Origin: Eunapius fragilis
Lineage: Eukaryota > Porifera > Demospongiae > Spongillida > Spongillidae
Reading direction: 5' to 3'
NCBI GenBank assembly: GCA_963681505.1
Contig: OY811978.1
Span: 9,573,923 to 9,637,922, forward strand
Length of the DNA stretch: 64,000 bases
In this document: in pieces, positions 23,619 through 39,941 of the stretch
Numbering within the stretch: the first letter of the stretch is position 1
Layout: every line of letters begins with the position of its first letter
Made by a program: the position numbers and the translations under genes
The notes under the pieces: model-generated
The model's input: only the letters and a program-made list of their open reading frames with translations
Database searches by the model: none
What the model was told of the DNA's origin: nothing

Positions 23619-24534
23619 TCAATAAAGTCTGGATGCTTTGGCGAAGTTGCATGTCTATTGAAATAACAGATGCTTTAAATGCATCTACTTCTAATTATGG
23701 TATACAGATATCTGAACCACCATTGATGTGTTCCTACTATCCTTTCCAGAGCAAGGCCACCTTGTCTCAGATGGTTATGGATTTCAATAGCACACACAGC
23801 CTCAAAGTATGATTTTATCACCTGAGTTCGTGGAACTGCCCGAGTAATGTTTTCACTCAAGCCTGTGTCAGGATTGAGTCTCCAGCGCTTCTTCTGGTGG
23901 TCATCAGCTGGGAGTGTATGATTCCAAGTACTTAGGAGACACTTCTTAGGTACATCTGCTGTTCCTGGTTCATTCCAGGCATGTCCATATATCTTGCATT
24001 CCTTCCCTCCAATTGAAGTTGTTGTTTCAACAGACTTGGTTGCCCCACGATGTTCTTCACCAGAGTATTGAGGTAACTCTTGGGAAAGCCTTGATGTGCT
24101 GTTTTTAGCAAGCCAGTGTAGTACATGCCATGTTCCAACATAGCACAAGGTGTTTTAACAGATGTAAATGCTGATATGGCCCTTACCATGCAGCATCTTT
24201 GTGAGAGCCTCAGCACATGTGCGGTATGCTTGGCATAATGATCAGTGAAACCTTTGTTAGCCATGTCCTCCTTTGACTCCTGAATCTCAATATGCAACAT
24301 TATTCCAGTGTATGCGGGGACCTTGTATTCCACTCCAACACCTTCAATCTGGCTTCCTTAAGTTAATGCCATCTAATTGCTCTTACAGGTTGAGTAAATG
24401 TACCCCCTGTCCCATACTAAGAATCGTAGTTGTGTTTGGCCCATAATGGGGGCAGGCGACAGCCGCAGCCAGGCATGTAGCAGCTGTGCCTCGTACCACT
24501 GGGCCTACAGGGACCAACGGGTGACGCTGGTCAC

Positions 24535-25203
24535 CATTGGGTCGGCCTGTGTCCCAAACCAAGACATTGGTCATGGTTTGGTGGCTGTCCAGGTTAGAAG
24601 CACAGAGGGTGTCGCCCACCATTGATCAAAATGCATATACATGTACACATTGAAATACATAATGGAGAGAGGGGAAGAGTGGAGGGTGGGTGAGCAACTG
24701 GCCGCAGTCAAGGCTATGACTGGAGTGCTGCACCCATGGAGCCCTCACTTAAATACAAAACCTGTAACCATATCAACAACAATTTGGGGTGATTTGATTG
24801 GATAAGGGGTATTATGGGGGAAAAGGACCCCCTGCAATGCTTTTGGGCACTAATGCACAGTATAGGACTGGTTATGGTCGTTCATTGAATGCATCTGTAG
24901 AAACATATGTTTACATCTTAGCCATAGCAACATCACTATAATCAGCTTTGCAACACTATATGACACAAAGTAACTCTCCGCATTAAACTTAGTTTACTAC
25001 CAGTGTACCTAAACTCTACCTTTTGGTATGCCTTCGGGAGTATTATCAAATAAAGGGATCCACTTCCCCATACCTTCATCGATTAAATATTCACTTCCAG
25101 GGACTAAATTAGTTTCCCTGCACTCATTAAATGCATCTACCACTGCCTAGACAAGATACCGTGGATCCTTTTGAGCATCCTCTCTATATATTTATTTCTT
25201 GGC
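24535..25203 (-). repeat. Right arm of the inverted duplication
   Basis: Partner of 22959-23618; in original orientation with respect to the transposase remains. Confidence 0.85.
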
Positions 25204-25900
25204 ATAGCCAGTTGGAGGTGGGCTTTCCAGTCCTGAAAGCGATCACGTCCCATCCCAAATCGCTCTTTCAGACGGAATGGTGGAACTAGCCTACTTTCTT
25301 GTGTGTTCCAGAGATTTTTAATGTTACCTGCGATTGACTAAGGCAGTAGTTAATACCACTCCAATACCACCTCTCTCACTTCTGCCCATATATCATGTGG
25401 CTCCAAAGGGATGACATCTGGCGAGGTCTGCATAATGTGCTGTTCTCCACTTAGCATTGATTCATCCTAATTCTGTAGCTCTTCTACGTCCCTTTCTATA
25501 CCAAAATTCTCGTCCTGCTCGCTTAGAGCTGGCCGGGCATCCTGAGTAGCGACATTGGGATGAGGCGGAGGCGGAATAACCAAAACTAACAGGCTGCTGG
25601 ACTTTGAAAAATGCGGCTCCATGCTCTGATGTCAACAATTTATCCCCAATAGTCCACTGAACTGTGAACTTTCGTTTTGTAGTACGGCACCTTTGATTTG
25701 AGTCGTTTGCCACGCAGTACCGTACGCGAGCATCAGTTCGCCTTCGATTTGTTACCACAGCGTGTATCGTAGGAATGCCAGTAGCATGCAGGTGCTACAG
25801 CTTTGCGCGGCGGATTGAGCCTAGACCCTGGCACACCATTTGACGCCATAAAAGTTTTTTTTACAGCACTTATTACATGTCATTCAAAGTGTTGGAATAT

Positions 25901-25918
25901 CGTAAGGTATACCTTACG
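25901..25918. repeat. 18-bp palindrome, near-duplicated
   Basis: CGTAAGGTATACCTTACG is a perfect palindrome, followed 6 bp later by a related GAGGTATACCTTA. Possible small transposon end; function unknown. Confidence 0.5.
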
Positions 25919-26063
25919 AATGTGAGGTATACCTTATACATCAGGCAATTATTGGTAATTAGAATCGTTAAAAAATTGTGAATTATGCATGACGCTTACG
26001 GAGATAGCTTCACTCATAATTACTAGAGTAAACGCATGCATGCAGCGGGTGCGTAACATCACG

Positions 26064-26990
26064 TCATTGAGTGCCATGCGAGGCATTCTTGTTGCATGTC
26101 AGTGATGTCACAGGAGTGACAGCCACAGCTCTCTTGTATTTCCGACCTTTTGTCACGGAGATGTGTACAATAAGAGTGATGCCTGATGTCATACTCCAAA
26201 GAGAAAAGCACACAGAAGAGGCCAGGAATAAACCAAGTGGGCACGAGGTGGGCTTCAGGGCTACGTAGACGTGGAGTATAAGCGGAGGCATGATGAAGAC
26301 GCAGAACAGTACGGGGAAGGCAGACAGGGGAACGAGCTGCTTAAAGGCATTCCAGTATTGGTCGCTGACGGTGATTGGCTCGTAGCTTGACCTCCGACAC
26401 ACGGTGCGGGCCATCGTTATCACCAAGGAAACCATTGCAGCGGACGACGCTACCAGGACTATCATCGCTGGGCCGTACCAGAGTGCGAAAGTTTCGACGT
26501 TGCTAACGTAGGCGGTACTCGCATTCGGTGCCTCGTTTATCCAACATATGGCCAGGGGCGTAACGTGGTAGGTATTCGTCACCAGGGGTACAGCGGCGAC
26601 CATTGCAGGTACGAAGAGCGAAGTCACGACATACAGAAACTCGAGCCTCTTCAGGTTTTTGTGGAGTACCCCGAAACAGAAGAGGTGGACGGTCAGCCAC
26701 ATCGTAAAGAGCAGCTTCATCCACTGCGTGTACATTACGAACCATCCTATGGCGGTGCAAACTCGGTCGTCGAAACTGTGGAGGGAGACGACTTGCGTCA
26801 CACAAACGAGCGCAAAGGCCAACGACGAGAGAACCTGGTAGAGGGACAATCGGTATACGACCCTAGTGCACAGGCCCAGGTAACACAAGAAAATGGCCGC
26901 CAGTAAACAAATGAGGATGGACAGTCCGTTGGTTGCAGCGACAATTATGATGTACTTTGGAGCGGAGGAGTCGCAGGAAAGGTTGGCCAT
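26064..26990 (-). CDS. Seven-transmembrane receptor, cAMP-receptor-like, intronless
   Basis: A 308-residue single-exon receptor starting at the ATG at 26990 (MANLSCDSSAPKY); an upstream GTG-initiated extension is unlikely. Seven hydrophobic segments are readable, beginning IIIVAATNGLSILICLLAAI. The second outer loop carries the ICWI motif followed by the sequon NAS, and the Cys of DRVCTAIGW before segment 3 is its likely partner. The layout and the CW motif are shared with the receptor at 17889-18971, but pairwise similarity is low, so they are distant members of one class. The short basic C-tail contains Ser/Thr. Ligand and coupling are unknown. Confidence 0.78.
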   Translation of the reverse strand: MANLSCDSSAPKYIIIVAATNGLSILICLLAAIFLCYLGLCTRVVYRLSLYQVLSSLAFALVCVTQVVSLHSFDDRVCTAIGWFVMYTQWMKLLFTMWLTVHLFCFGVLHKNLKRLEFLYVVTSLFVPAMVAAVPLVTNTYHVTPLAICWINEAPNASTAYVSNVETFALWYGPAMIVLVASSAAMVSLVITMARTVCRRSSYEPITVSDQYWNAFKQLVPLSAFPVLFCVFIMPPLILHVYVALKPTSCPLGLFLASSVCFSLWSMTSGITLIVHISVTKGRKYKRAVAVTPVTSLTCNKNASHGTQ

Positions 26991-27029
26991 GGTCCACTTG
27001 GATTGGTCCAATGGAGCAATTGCCACGAC

Positions 27030-29090
27030 GATGATTAATAAATATAATCGGTTTGTTACTAATTGATGTAATATATCATGACATGACGTAATAAAGTCAT
27101 GTTATGATGATTAGGAAGAAAAGAGTAGCACACTTCGTTTTGCATGTCAACACCCTTACCTATTAGTTATTTTGCATGCCCTTATGAGTTAAAAACAGTG
27201 TTATATTATTAGTGTCGTTCAAGCAACGATTGCAGTCCAATTCCCAGTCCCAACATACGCGATGGGGATTGCATCACCGTTAGCACATAAGGTTGGGAAC
27301 GAGACTATGACAGTATCATACATGGCTACAGACAGACTTGTTCTTTTTTTAAATGCATGCACACAGTGGCGGATTGCGGAAGGGCCTTCCTATGAACAAT
27401 GCGGTAATGCATACGGCAACCTTATGTGGTTAAGCCGCTTTCTGTTTAAAAAAATTGCTCGCGCGCCCCTCCTCTCATCATTTTTTTCATGTCGCAGTCA
27501 GACCCCTGTTCTTGCATTCGCCCTGACACTCGGTTCTCAATAATACTTCTATAGGCTGTGCAAGCCAGCCTGTTCCTGTACAAATAGGGTATTTGGAATC
27601 AATATTAATATTACGTGGAAGTTACAATAAACGAGATCTCATGTGCAGCCGCGCAAGGATTTAACGCAATTATTAAAAATATTCAATATAACCAAGCAGC
27701 ACACGGAATACGTGTCAGTACTTCCTCTGACGTATATCATCGGTCAGTGTGAGCCAAGGAACACATCGATTTGTCGATTAAATCAGTTGGCTGGATTATA
27801 TCTACAGCGTAGGATGGATACAGACGTCTGTGAAGGCCAGCGATTGCAAGGTGAGTACAAATAATATGCTCCTTCTCGCCTCCATTAATTATACGTGGGG
27901 TACTGGCATGTTATGATAAGATCAATGTGCATGGATGTTGGTCATATTCGTATTTGCACGGCACCGTGGCACGCTTACATGCCGTCGATCTATATACTTT
28001 CGACCTGGATTATAGGAGGAAATTCCGTACAGACAGGAGCTCGCGAGTCACAATTTCAACCGGCCGTGTGGCCGGCTAGTGCAAAACGTTTGAACTGTCC
28101 AATTTTTATTTTTATTTTTATTGTAACATTTCAGTCTGGCTTTGTTATTCACGCCCACAAAAAGAGCGGGAGATCGACCACATAATAGATAATAGAATAT
28201 GATCACGTGCACACGCTCGCTAATAATACGGCGACCTTGACCTCTAATATAGCCAGAATGAGCGTTTCAGGGTTCATATGCAATTAAGCTTCAGATGAAG
28301 GAAAGGACGCCTGTCTTGCATGGTCGGTTTAATTTGATGTTGCAGAGAAGACGCTTCAGAAGCATCTCTGCCTGCATGTGAAGGTCGCTCTGTGAAAAAG
28401 CATGATGGGCTGGATGATCGACTGAATGTTCTATGCATGTCAAAGGTCAGCGAGCATGGTCGAAAAGAATCACGTGCTTGTGACTCGTGACCGATCGGCA
28501 TGCAATCGCAGCTCAAAAACGTCCAGCGCGTCTATTTGCGTAGCATATCCTTCTTTAAATGACGAATTTTGTTGGCAACACATATTCTTTCGCAGATACA
28601 ACAGCCTATAAATCAATATCACAAGACTTTAAGTCAACGGTAAGTGGATATATAGGAATTAATTTTGTTGTGTACAGTCAAAAGTCCTGACTGGCCTGGA
28701 TTTCTATATCTATATCTGCGTTACGTATCATTGCGCCGAAGGGGTCCAATTACAGTTGCGAGGTCTATAGTAAGGTCGACAAAAGGCGTTAATGCTGGAT
28801 TGTTTAGACAGAATGTTCGTTTGTGATCTATTGAACCTAAACTTGCGTATTACGTCCGGTATATTAGGTTTCCCATGCAATTGATGAAACTAAGACCCTT
28901 TTAATTAAGCTTTGGGTTAACGAAATCTCACCGGACCGCTGCTAAAAAACCCTCTCATTTCCATAAATCCTCTCATTTCCATGAAATATTTATCCACTCT
29001 AATTGCTGATTGAATATAACTGGGCTGTATATACCACCCGCATATATAAAAGGTCTGCGTGAGTCACTCCTCGCCTTTTTAAAAAATTTT
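27030..29090. other. No firmly supported gene
   Basis: The sequence is unique-looking. A frame at 27643-27864 ends close to a good donor (CAAG followed by GTGAGT at about 27849) and could be an upstream exon of the SLC30 gene, but no start or homology supports this. Nothing else was recognised. Confidence 0.35.
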
Positions 29091-29096
29091 CACAGC

Positions 29097-33475
<4,379 letters not shown>

Positions 33476-34290
33476 CGTTCAAAGTTTCTAATTCAAATAC
33501 CGCAACAGATTAAGGATGGGGGGTATATTATTTCACTTATCATGCCTGGATATATTGCCCGTCCATAAAAGATTATAATACTACGCGCATAAGATATAAA
33601 ACTAAACCGGCTTTATTGCACACATGCACAAACACTGATTTAGTGAACAATGGCCTGGCAGGATCGATTTAGTTTCTCGATCAATTTCAGACTGTTATAA
33701 TCCGAACGGTTGTAAAACTGGGGCAGGCTCGCAAATAGCTGTTCAGATACGCGCGGAATCATTCTCTGCGATACTGCATGCCATTCCAAATGACTGGAAG
33801 TGGTCTTTCTAAATCCTTCAATTGCCTTCCCATGACGAAATTAAAGAACAAAATGGATAAAAGCATTGTCTGGAGATCCGACGATGGTTGGTCGGTCAGG
33901 TAACTTATGAGTAACTAGTCCCGGCCTGTTTAGATAATTTAATTCATAGTTCGACCACAGAAAATTAGTTACTAAGTGGCAAGCTATTATACCAACCTTT
34001 ACCTATGTTTTGAAATTGTGATGTGAATGCATTCTGAGGCAGCAAATTTCTAGGTTGTAAAAAAATTATGCATTTGCTCACTGCTCTGCACATATGATCT
34101 GCCATTGGTATACTCCAAATGCTAATACTGTGGTGACCACGATGCAAAGCGGAGCAACAGGATTACAAAATGATGCAATTATAGAGTACATCCAAGGTCA
34201 GTGGACACTGAGGTACAAATGAAAACCATGCACAATTCACTAACCTAAACAAGTACACTATATTGCTTACAATGTCCCATAAATCATGGT
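33476..34290. other. 3' flank of the SLC30 gene, nothing recognised
   Basis: No coding, tandem or inverted structure was supported. Confidence 0.45.
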
Positions 34291-35260
34291 CGGGGGATGG
34301 CCAGATCAGTAGTGTAACCACAGTTCTCATTCTCACTGAGGTGCACGCCATACAAAACGTACCAGTGGGATCTTGCAACTAAGTACGATAGTGCTATTGT
34401 GTAATATTTATAAATTGTGAGCATGCAGTATACGTTTCTGATGAACAGGGGGAGTATATTCCCTCATAGAAAGAACCACTACCTTTGGCAGTGTCAGAGT
34501 GACAAAATATATGTATGAGTAAATTGTTACGGTGCCGGAGATAATTTTCCTGGGCATTATCCCTGAATGGGAGGTGTTGTGGGATGATAGGGGTAGCACT
34601 GGTGTAGTCACAGTTCCAAGGTCAGTCGTACTGAGTTGCAAATAAAAACTATGCAAACATACTAAAATGCATATGATGCTCCATAAATCATGGCTCTACC
34701 CCTTAATGGGAGGGTAGTAATTACACTGGTATAATCACAGTTAGTCATGGTTCTACCTACCCCTGACAGGTAGGCAGTAGGAGATGGCTAGGTTGGTGTA
34801 GAACACTGGCCACAGTTACATTCTTAGCTAACTACTTAATTAAGCCAGTGTTGAGTCAATTGGGGACGTCTCGTATTAAGATAACATAAGGTTTCCCGCT
34901 GTTCACAGGCGCAAGCCGTTTCCACAGTCCTTTATTCACAAATGCATCTCACATCCCATCACAATTTGTACCTCCATGTGAATTGAATCACTGACCTTGT
35001 AACTGTGGTCAACACCCGTGTAACCACCTATGCCAATCTGACCAGCCCCATACCCCCTCCCATTCAGGGATAGTGCCATGTTTACAACATGGTTACACGG
35101 GTGTTGACCACAGTTACAAGGTCAGTGGTTCAATTCACACGGAGGTGACCTAAATCCACTACAACATGGCTGTATCCATGAATGGGAGGGGGTAGGGGCT
35201 GGTCAGATTGGCATAGTAGTAACACTTGGTGTCACCACAGTTACAAGGTCATATCACACC
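34290..35260. repeat. Cluster of a dispersed repeat (CACAGTTACAAGGTCA motif)
   Basis: Several diverged copies of TGTAACCACAGTTACAAGGTCA followed by TGGTTCAATTC occur in both orientations (for example about 34607, 35108 and 35234 forward, about 34985 reverse). The copies near 34970-35030 and 35090-35145 are inverted with a 60-bp spacer. GGTTCAATTC resembles a Pol III B box, so a SINE origin is possible but not shown. Confidence 0.45.
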
Positions 35261-35402
35261 TTTTATAATTTTTTGTCTTTAACATGCATGACCTGTGCTA
35301 CATCACCCAATCACGTTCGTTGACTGTTTTACGAAGAGGTTTACGCACTTGGATTACTCTTTGCATCCTCCTGTGGTGTCCCGCCAAGAGCAGCTTAAAA
35401 CA

Positions 35403-35526
35403 GACCTTGGGTTTTACCCTATCGACCTTGGGATCTGTTCCATCAAACGTATTCAAAGTGCCTAAGACAACAGTGAATACATTTGATGGAACAGATCCCA
35501 AGGTCGATAGAATAAAACCCAAGGTC
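35403..35526. repeat. Long hairpin, arms ~53 bp
   Basis: GACCTTGGGTTTTA…GATCTGTTCCATCAAA is complementary to TTTGATGGAACAGATC…AAACCCAAGGTC with a loop of about 17 nt. It is found once in the window and has no coding content. Confidence 0.85.
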
Positions 35527-36680
35527 CGGAACGAGATTTTTTTTTTCCTGTGTACGTTAGCGTGATTTAATTAATACAAATGGTTCCCAGACCCTTACAA
35601 TAAGTTATAATTTTTAATAATCGCATATTTAATCTACCACCCACCACGCAACCACTAATAACATGCCCGCGCAATACAAATACTTCATGGAATTATTAAT
35701 AAGGACCAACTTGCATTGAATGCCCAGTGGTTTGGACATTTGTAACTCAGCCAATAGAACCTCCTTGTAAAGCAATGGCTTCAACCCATTGCATCATAAA
35801 TTTGGAAAGGGGGGGGGGGTCAGTCGAGACAAACGTATGTTTCAACTTCCTGCATGGGAACATTTAAGCTTATTTAGTATCAACGTGATATGTTCTCTCA
35901 TATTAGCCAATCACAATCATGCATCTAATCAATTCCCACAATCCAATTCAAGAAATTCTAAGGACTAATTGTCAGTGGTGGAGAGCCATATGCACTTCAT
36001 CAGAGCAAAGTACTCTCTCTTACTAATAAGCAAGCAACTTTGATGAAATCAAGATCAAACCTATTGGCCATTAAAGTATGTGGATATTTTGACTATTTGA
36101 AACAATATTTTACACACATGCACATAAACACACATGCAAACACTCACACTTCACTGAGGAATTGTTTTCGCTTCTCACACTTAACTTAATAAATGGAATA
36201 TAGGACAGAAGCATGCTGAAATAAGAAAAACATGGTTCATGACAGCTGATAAAAGCCATCTGGTCATGCATATTCATTCCATACCCACTAGTAGGATAAG
36301 ATGGCTAACTCACAAAACTACACACGTAACACAAAACCCATACACACACAACATTCCCCCGTAATATCACCTGCATGGTTGTGTGTTCTTATAACTGAGT
36401 GACTCCACAACAGCACACAGTGGCAGATACCAGCATACAACAGCACACATTTTCACACATTAGCACACATTTTCACACATTAGCACACATTTTCACACAT
36501 TAGCACACATTTTCACACCACAGAATGCAATAGCAGGAATAGGCATGCCATTCCATTTATCACCAGACATGGAAGAAAAAAGATAACACACTCCATGGCC
36601 CTTTTAAAACATTTTCTGTAGACACCAAATAGTTTTTTTTTATTTTTAAATTTTTATCATTGGATAATGAGTGTTGCTCT
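35527..36680. other. No recognisable gene
   Basis: Contains a short G run at about 35809 and a small TTTCACACATTAGCACACAT repeat at 36450-36515. No coding motif. Confidence 0.45.
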
Positions 36681-36689
36681 CACAGTCAT

Positions 36690-37280
36690 CTCACCTGAGA
36701 AACTTTATCCAAGACCTCCTTTAGCAAAGTATAATATGTTTGTTTATGGATTGATACAGTCATCATCAGCATCTATAGTAGAAGCCATCACGTGCAGTAC
36801 CAAGCAAAAACAAAGGACCCAATGGATCTCCATGCTTCACCCCCCCCCCCCCCCTGCTTCAGGAGTGCCACAATAATGGCTGCCAGGGTGCCATAACATC
36901 AAGATGCCCAATGTAGAAGCTCTGAGTAGTAGATGGCACATTCTGATAACAGAAACTGACTGGTCTGGAGAAGATGTTATAGCGCATGTTGATCTTGAGC
37001 ACAAAAAAAATCTTCATTCCCCCAATGTTTCTCAATGCACAACTTTTTTTAACCAGAGGGACATGCTACTCAAAAACTGAAGTGGTTGAAATAAATCAGC
37101 AGTCTTCTGCATTACTAATGCACACACGAACATTTGCCAGTTAGGTGCTTTCCCAATCGCCATTGGTCTTATGCCAGGGACTAAGCCATGCTTGAACTTG
37201 TTTAATGCTGTCAGAACTTTGTGACTGCAATGGGAACCTTGCCTGATGCTAGTAGATTGATCACATCTCTAAGAGATGTG
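36690..37280 (-). pseudogene. Non-LTR reverse-transcriptase fragment, heavily mutated
   Basis: Reading the minus strand in shifting frames: KFKHGLVPGIRPMAIGKA, FQPLQF, VLKIN followed by SF, LLHWAS/YGTLAAI, a G/C-rich break, then VKHGDPLGPLF. The order PxAIG, FQPLQ, KID-type and QGDPLGPL is the signature of animal LINE reverse transcriptases. Multiple frameshifts and a C14 tract (36841-36854) destroy the frame. The RT C-terminal scrap at 20862-21160 could be from a similar element. Confidence 0.6.
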
Positions 37281-37423
37281 CAAATGGATCTTAGAAGGGG
37301 AACACCCCCAAAAGGTGTAAAGCCATAAAAGCGCTAAGACGTCAACGTCAGGGCTTATTGAGGCAGGGGCAGGGTGAGCTGGGGAGGGGGGGGGGGGGGG
37401 GTTGTATTATTCTTTTTAACTAT

Positions 37424-37542
37424 TGTAGCGGCTACGGGCTACCAAGTATACGAAGAACCGGATTTATCTGAGCTGCTAGTTAATAAAAACACACACGTGA
37501 TTGTTTTTTGTGTAGAGTGGAGTGTACATGTGAATTGCTACA
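37424..37542 (+). mobile_element. Short LTR (119 bp) of a Ty3-type element
   Basis: Begins TGTAGCGGCTAC and ends ATTGCTACA, so the terminal TGTAGC/GCTACA are inverted. It contains AATAAA and is followed by TGGTGACCC, a primer-binding-site-like sequence. The last about 25 bp recur at about 37976-38001 right after the gag remnant, marking a 3' LTR that has lost its left part. Confidence 0.65.
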
Positions 37543-37572
37543 GTGGTGACCCTGAGACGTTTAACGTTTCAA

Positions 37573-37975
37573 ATGTCGGAAGAACATGCGGTGTCGCTCA
37601 AGCTTCCAACCTTTTGGTCTTCGCAACCCGAAGTTTGGTTTGCGCAAGCAGAAGCACAATTCAACTTGCGCAAAATCACTGTAGATGACACAAAATATAA
37701 CTACATCCTCGCCGCACTCGACCAACCTACGGCCACTCGTCTTCTAGACCTGATTAGCCACCTCCAGCCGACGACAAATACAAGGCGTTGAATTATCGAT
37801 ACGTTCGGCCTCAGTGAAAGGGAACGAGCATCCCGCCTTCTTCATTTCCGCGAGTTGGGTGTCACCAAGCCCTCTGTCTTAATGGACGAGATGTTGGCCC
37901 TCCTAGGAGACCATTCTCCTTGTTTCCTATTTCAACAACTTTTCCTCGAACGCCTCCCCGAAGATATACGATGTG
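37573..37975 (+). pseudogene. Ty3/gypsy-type gag remnant
   Basis: Starts MSEEHAVSLKLPTFWSS and continues with PEVWFAQAEAQFNLRK, typical of Metaviridae gag in flatworm and cnidarian elements. It breaks by frameshift near 37785 and resumes near 37800 (RASRLLHFRELGVTKPSVLM … FLERLPEDIRC). The remaining gag and all of pol are deleted, and the 3' LTR tail follows immediately. An old, non-functional copy; description only. Confidence 0.72.
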
Positions 37976-38868
37976 TAGAGTGTACATGTGAATTGCTACA
38001 CTATTGTATTAAACATACTCAAACACAAAACATACTCTCTCTCACGCACACACAACACACACACAAACACACACACACACACAGACTTGAACATATTCAT
38101 GTTTTTGTGAAAGCTTAGGATATTTATTTACGGGCGGTAGCTGCGGTGTAACAGAAATACCTGATTCTGGAACATTTCCAGAGATCATAGCTATCGCCTA
38201 GGATACGGCAGAAGCTAACAATCAACCGGTAATATTTTGTCACCTCAGATGGCCTTCAATACACCGGTCGCAGGATATGAATGCATAGGACGTTACTCTC
38301 GACGACTAGATACCGTAGTGGTGTGCTGTGCGCTTTCGCATACCTCATAAAATGAGTACATTTTTTTTTTGTATTAAGCGTGCCCACACTGAACACTACA
38401 TAACAGTATAGAGCTGGGCCTCGGGTGGGATTATTTGTCGCGCTGACACTGGCGCGTATACTCATCAGTAGGCTAAGCGTGAAATAAACAAAACATGGTT
38501 TATTGCACTTAGACTGAGCTAAAGTGGGAAGGGGGGGGGGGGGGCGGAATCCTCACTGTAACATTAATTTGAATTGCATGCACAATGCTCTTAATTAAGA
38601 TTCTTACAGAGTGTCTATTCATATAAGCTAGATTCCAGAATTTTTCTAACGGGAAGTCTTACAAGCTTAGACCCTGATGGGAGTCCTATCATGTTATAGA
38701 TTCCAATTGTGTACTACAGAAAGTCTTACATGGCTCTTGAGAATCCTACAGTTCAGTCGCGAAGATTTTTGGTGCCGATCGAAGGCCGAACGAATGGGTC
38801 GTGTCAATATCTTTTATTGCAGCCAAAAAATTCAAATAGCCTAAACAAATCACGTGATAAGAAAGGTC

Positions 38869-38876
38869 TATATAAG
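38869..38876 (+). promoter_or_regulatory. TATA box of the small secreted-protein gene
   Basis: TATATAAG lies 89 bp before the ATG at 38958, with an E-box-like TCACGTGA about 18 bp further upstream. A transcription start near 38900 would fit. Confidence 0.5.
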
Positions 38877-38957
38877 CAGCTGAAGTAAGGCTGTGCCTTC
38901 TCACTTCTACTTCTGAATTTGGCTCCCAAGTGTCCTAGAGATAGCCCGAGCTACAAG

Positions 38958-39404
38958 ATGATATCAAAACCAACACTCCTGTTTTTCGGGATTGCCTTGC
39001 GCCTTCTGTCTCTTGGCTGCTGCGTACCTAATCCTGCTGTGGACACGAAAGTTGCGCTAGCGAAAATGAACTCCAAGCGGCAAGCAACTGACAACGATAC
39101 ATGCGTGGAAAATGCAGTGAACTCAGGCGCTGTATCTTCCGATTGCATTATAGCTATCTTAACCGCTGGCGCTACTGATAATAGCACCAATTTTATCTCA
39201 CTGAATTTTAATGCAACTTGCACTCCGGTGTGCAATTCCCTGTACGCGGTTGCAGTGAAATGTTTCGGCGCTGCGCAGGCACAAAACAAATATGCAACCC
39301 TTTGCCCTAACGGTTACCGGGGAGCGGGATCACAACTGAATTTCAACTACGCTATTCTGTTGGTGTCAGCACTCGTCGCTGTTCTCTTCAGGATTGTGGC
39401 ATGA
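38958..39404 (+). CDS. Small secreted, probably GPI-anchored six-cysteine protein
   Basis: A 148-residue intronless frame. The ATG at 38958 gives a good signal peptide (MISKPTLLFFGIALRLLSLG); the upstream extension lacks an ATG. The mature part carries six Cys after the signal region (DTC, SDC, ATC, PVC, VKC, TLC) and several N-glycosylation sequons (NDT, NST, NAT). It ends in a hydrophobic stretch FNYAILLVSALVAVLFRIVA without a cytoplasmic tail, as expected for GPI attachment; a preceding small-residue patch (GAGS) could be the attachment site. I do not recognise the family. A surface adhesion or recognition role is only a guess. The TATA box upstream supports a real gene. Confidence 0.65.
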   Translation: MISKPTLLFFGIALRLLSLGCCVPNPAVDTKVALAKMNSKRQATDNDTCVENAVNSGAVSSDCIIAILTAGATDNSTNFISLNFNATCTPVCNSLYAVAVKCFGAAQAQNKYATLCPNGYRGAGSQLNFNYAILLVSALVAVLFRIVA

Positions 39405-39941
39405 GTTTCTGAACGGATTATGTAGAAGTACAGGCATCATGTCTTACACTGTTGCTTACAGGATGCTGTATATAGATCCTATATGGATACGCTGCGTGTT
39501 CATATAAAGCGAGTGTTATATACTGACATGACGACGGTGCGGTCGATCGCGCAATTAACACTGCTTGCAGGTCAGTGTAGCGGAATCCGGTTAGGGTGTT
39601 ATATCACTATGCCAAAGAAGCGTTATCCACCGGGCGTATGCGCTTGTTATACACACGTTATACGCTCCGGTGTATTCACAGCGTATACTCCTCGAGTATA
39701 ACAATCATTATCACTCCGTATACGCATGTTATCCACTACCGTGGTAAAACAGTTGTTTACTAGCAGTGGAAAACACTATGTATAACAACTAATTTTGTAT
39801 CAAGGTGTCGCATAGTACGTATACTCCGCGATTCAAGGCAATTCTAGTCAACTGTTTCGCAAATGCATATCTTTTTATATCGGCATAGCTGATAAACAAT
39901 ATCAATATTTACCGCATACGTAAAGGTACAAACATATTAAC

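Larger units (their letters stand above)
22640..25758 (-). pseudogene. piggyBac-like (PGBD-type) transposase pseudogene split by an inverted duplication
   Basis: In minus-strand order: an N-terminal frame (25758-25462); FQDWKAHLQLAMPRNKYIER and GSEYLIDEGMGKWIPLFDNT (about 25230-25030); YTGIMLHIEIQESKEDMANK and YYTGLLKTAHQGFPKSYLN (24333-23932); AIEIHNHLRQGGLALERIVG and WWFRYLYTII (to about 23680). A C-terminal zinc-ribbon-like scrap (YYCCSTCSN, AVCGPKSW) lies at about 22800-22640. The blocks follow the order of piggyBac-derived DDE transposases. Frameshifts and stops disable it. An inverted copy of the 24535-25203 part sits at 22959-23618, between the catalytic part and the C-terminus. Confidence 0.6.

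Noticed and set aside
28141-28620. Possible small genes around 28.3-28.6 kb
   Set aside because: Frames are short, have no domain, splice or start support and overlap each other on both strands.
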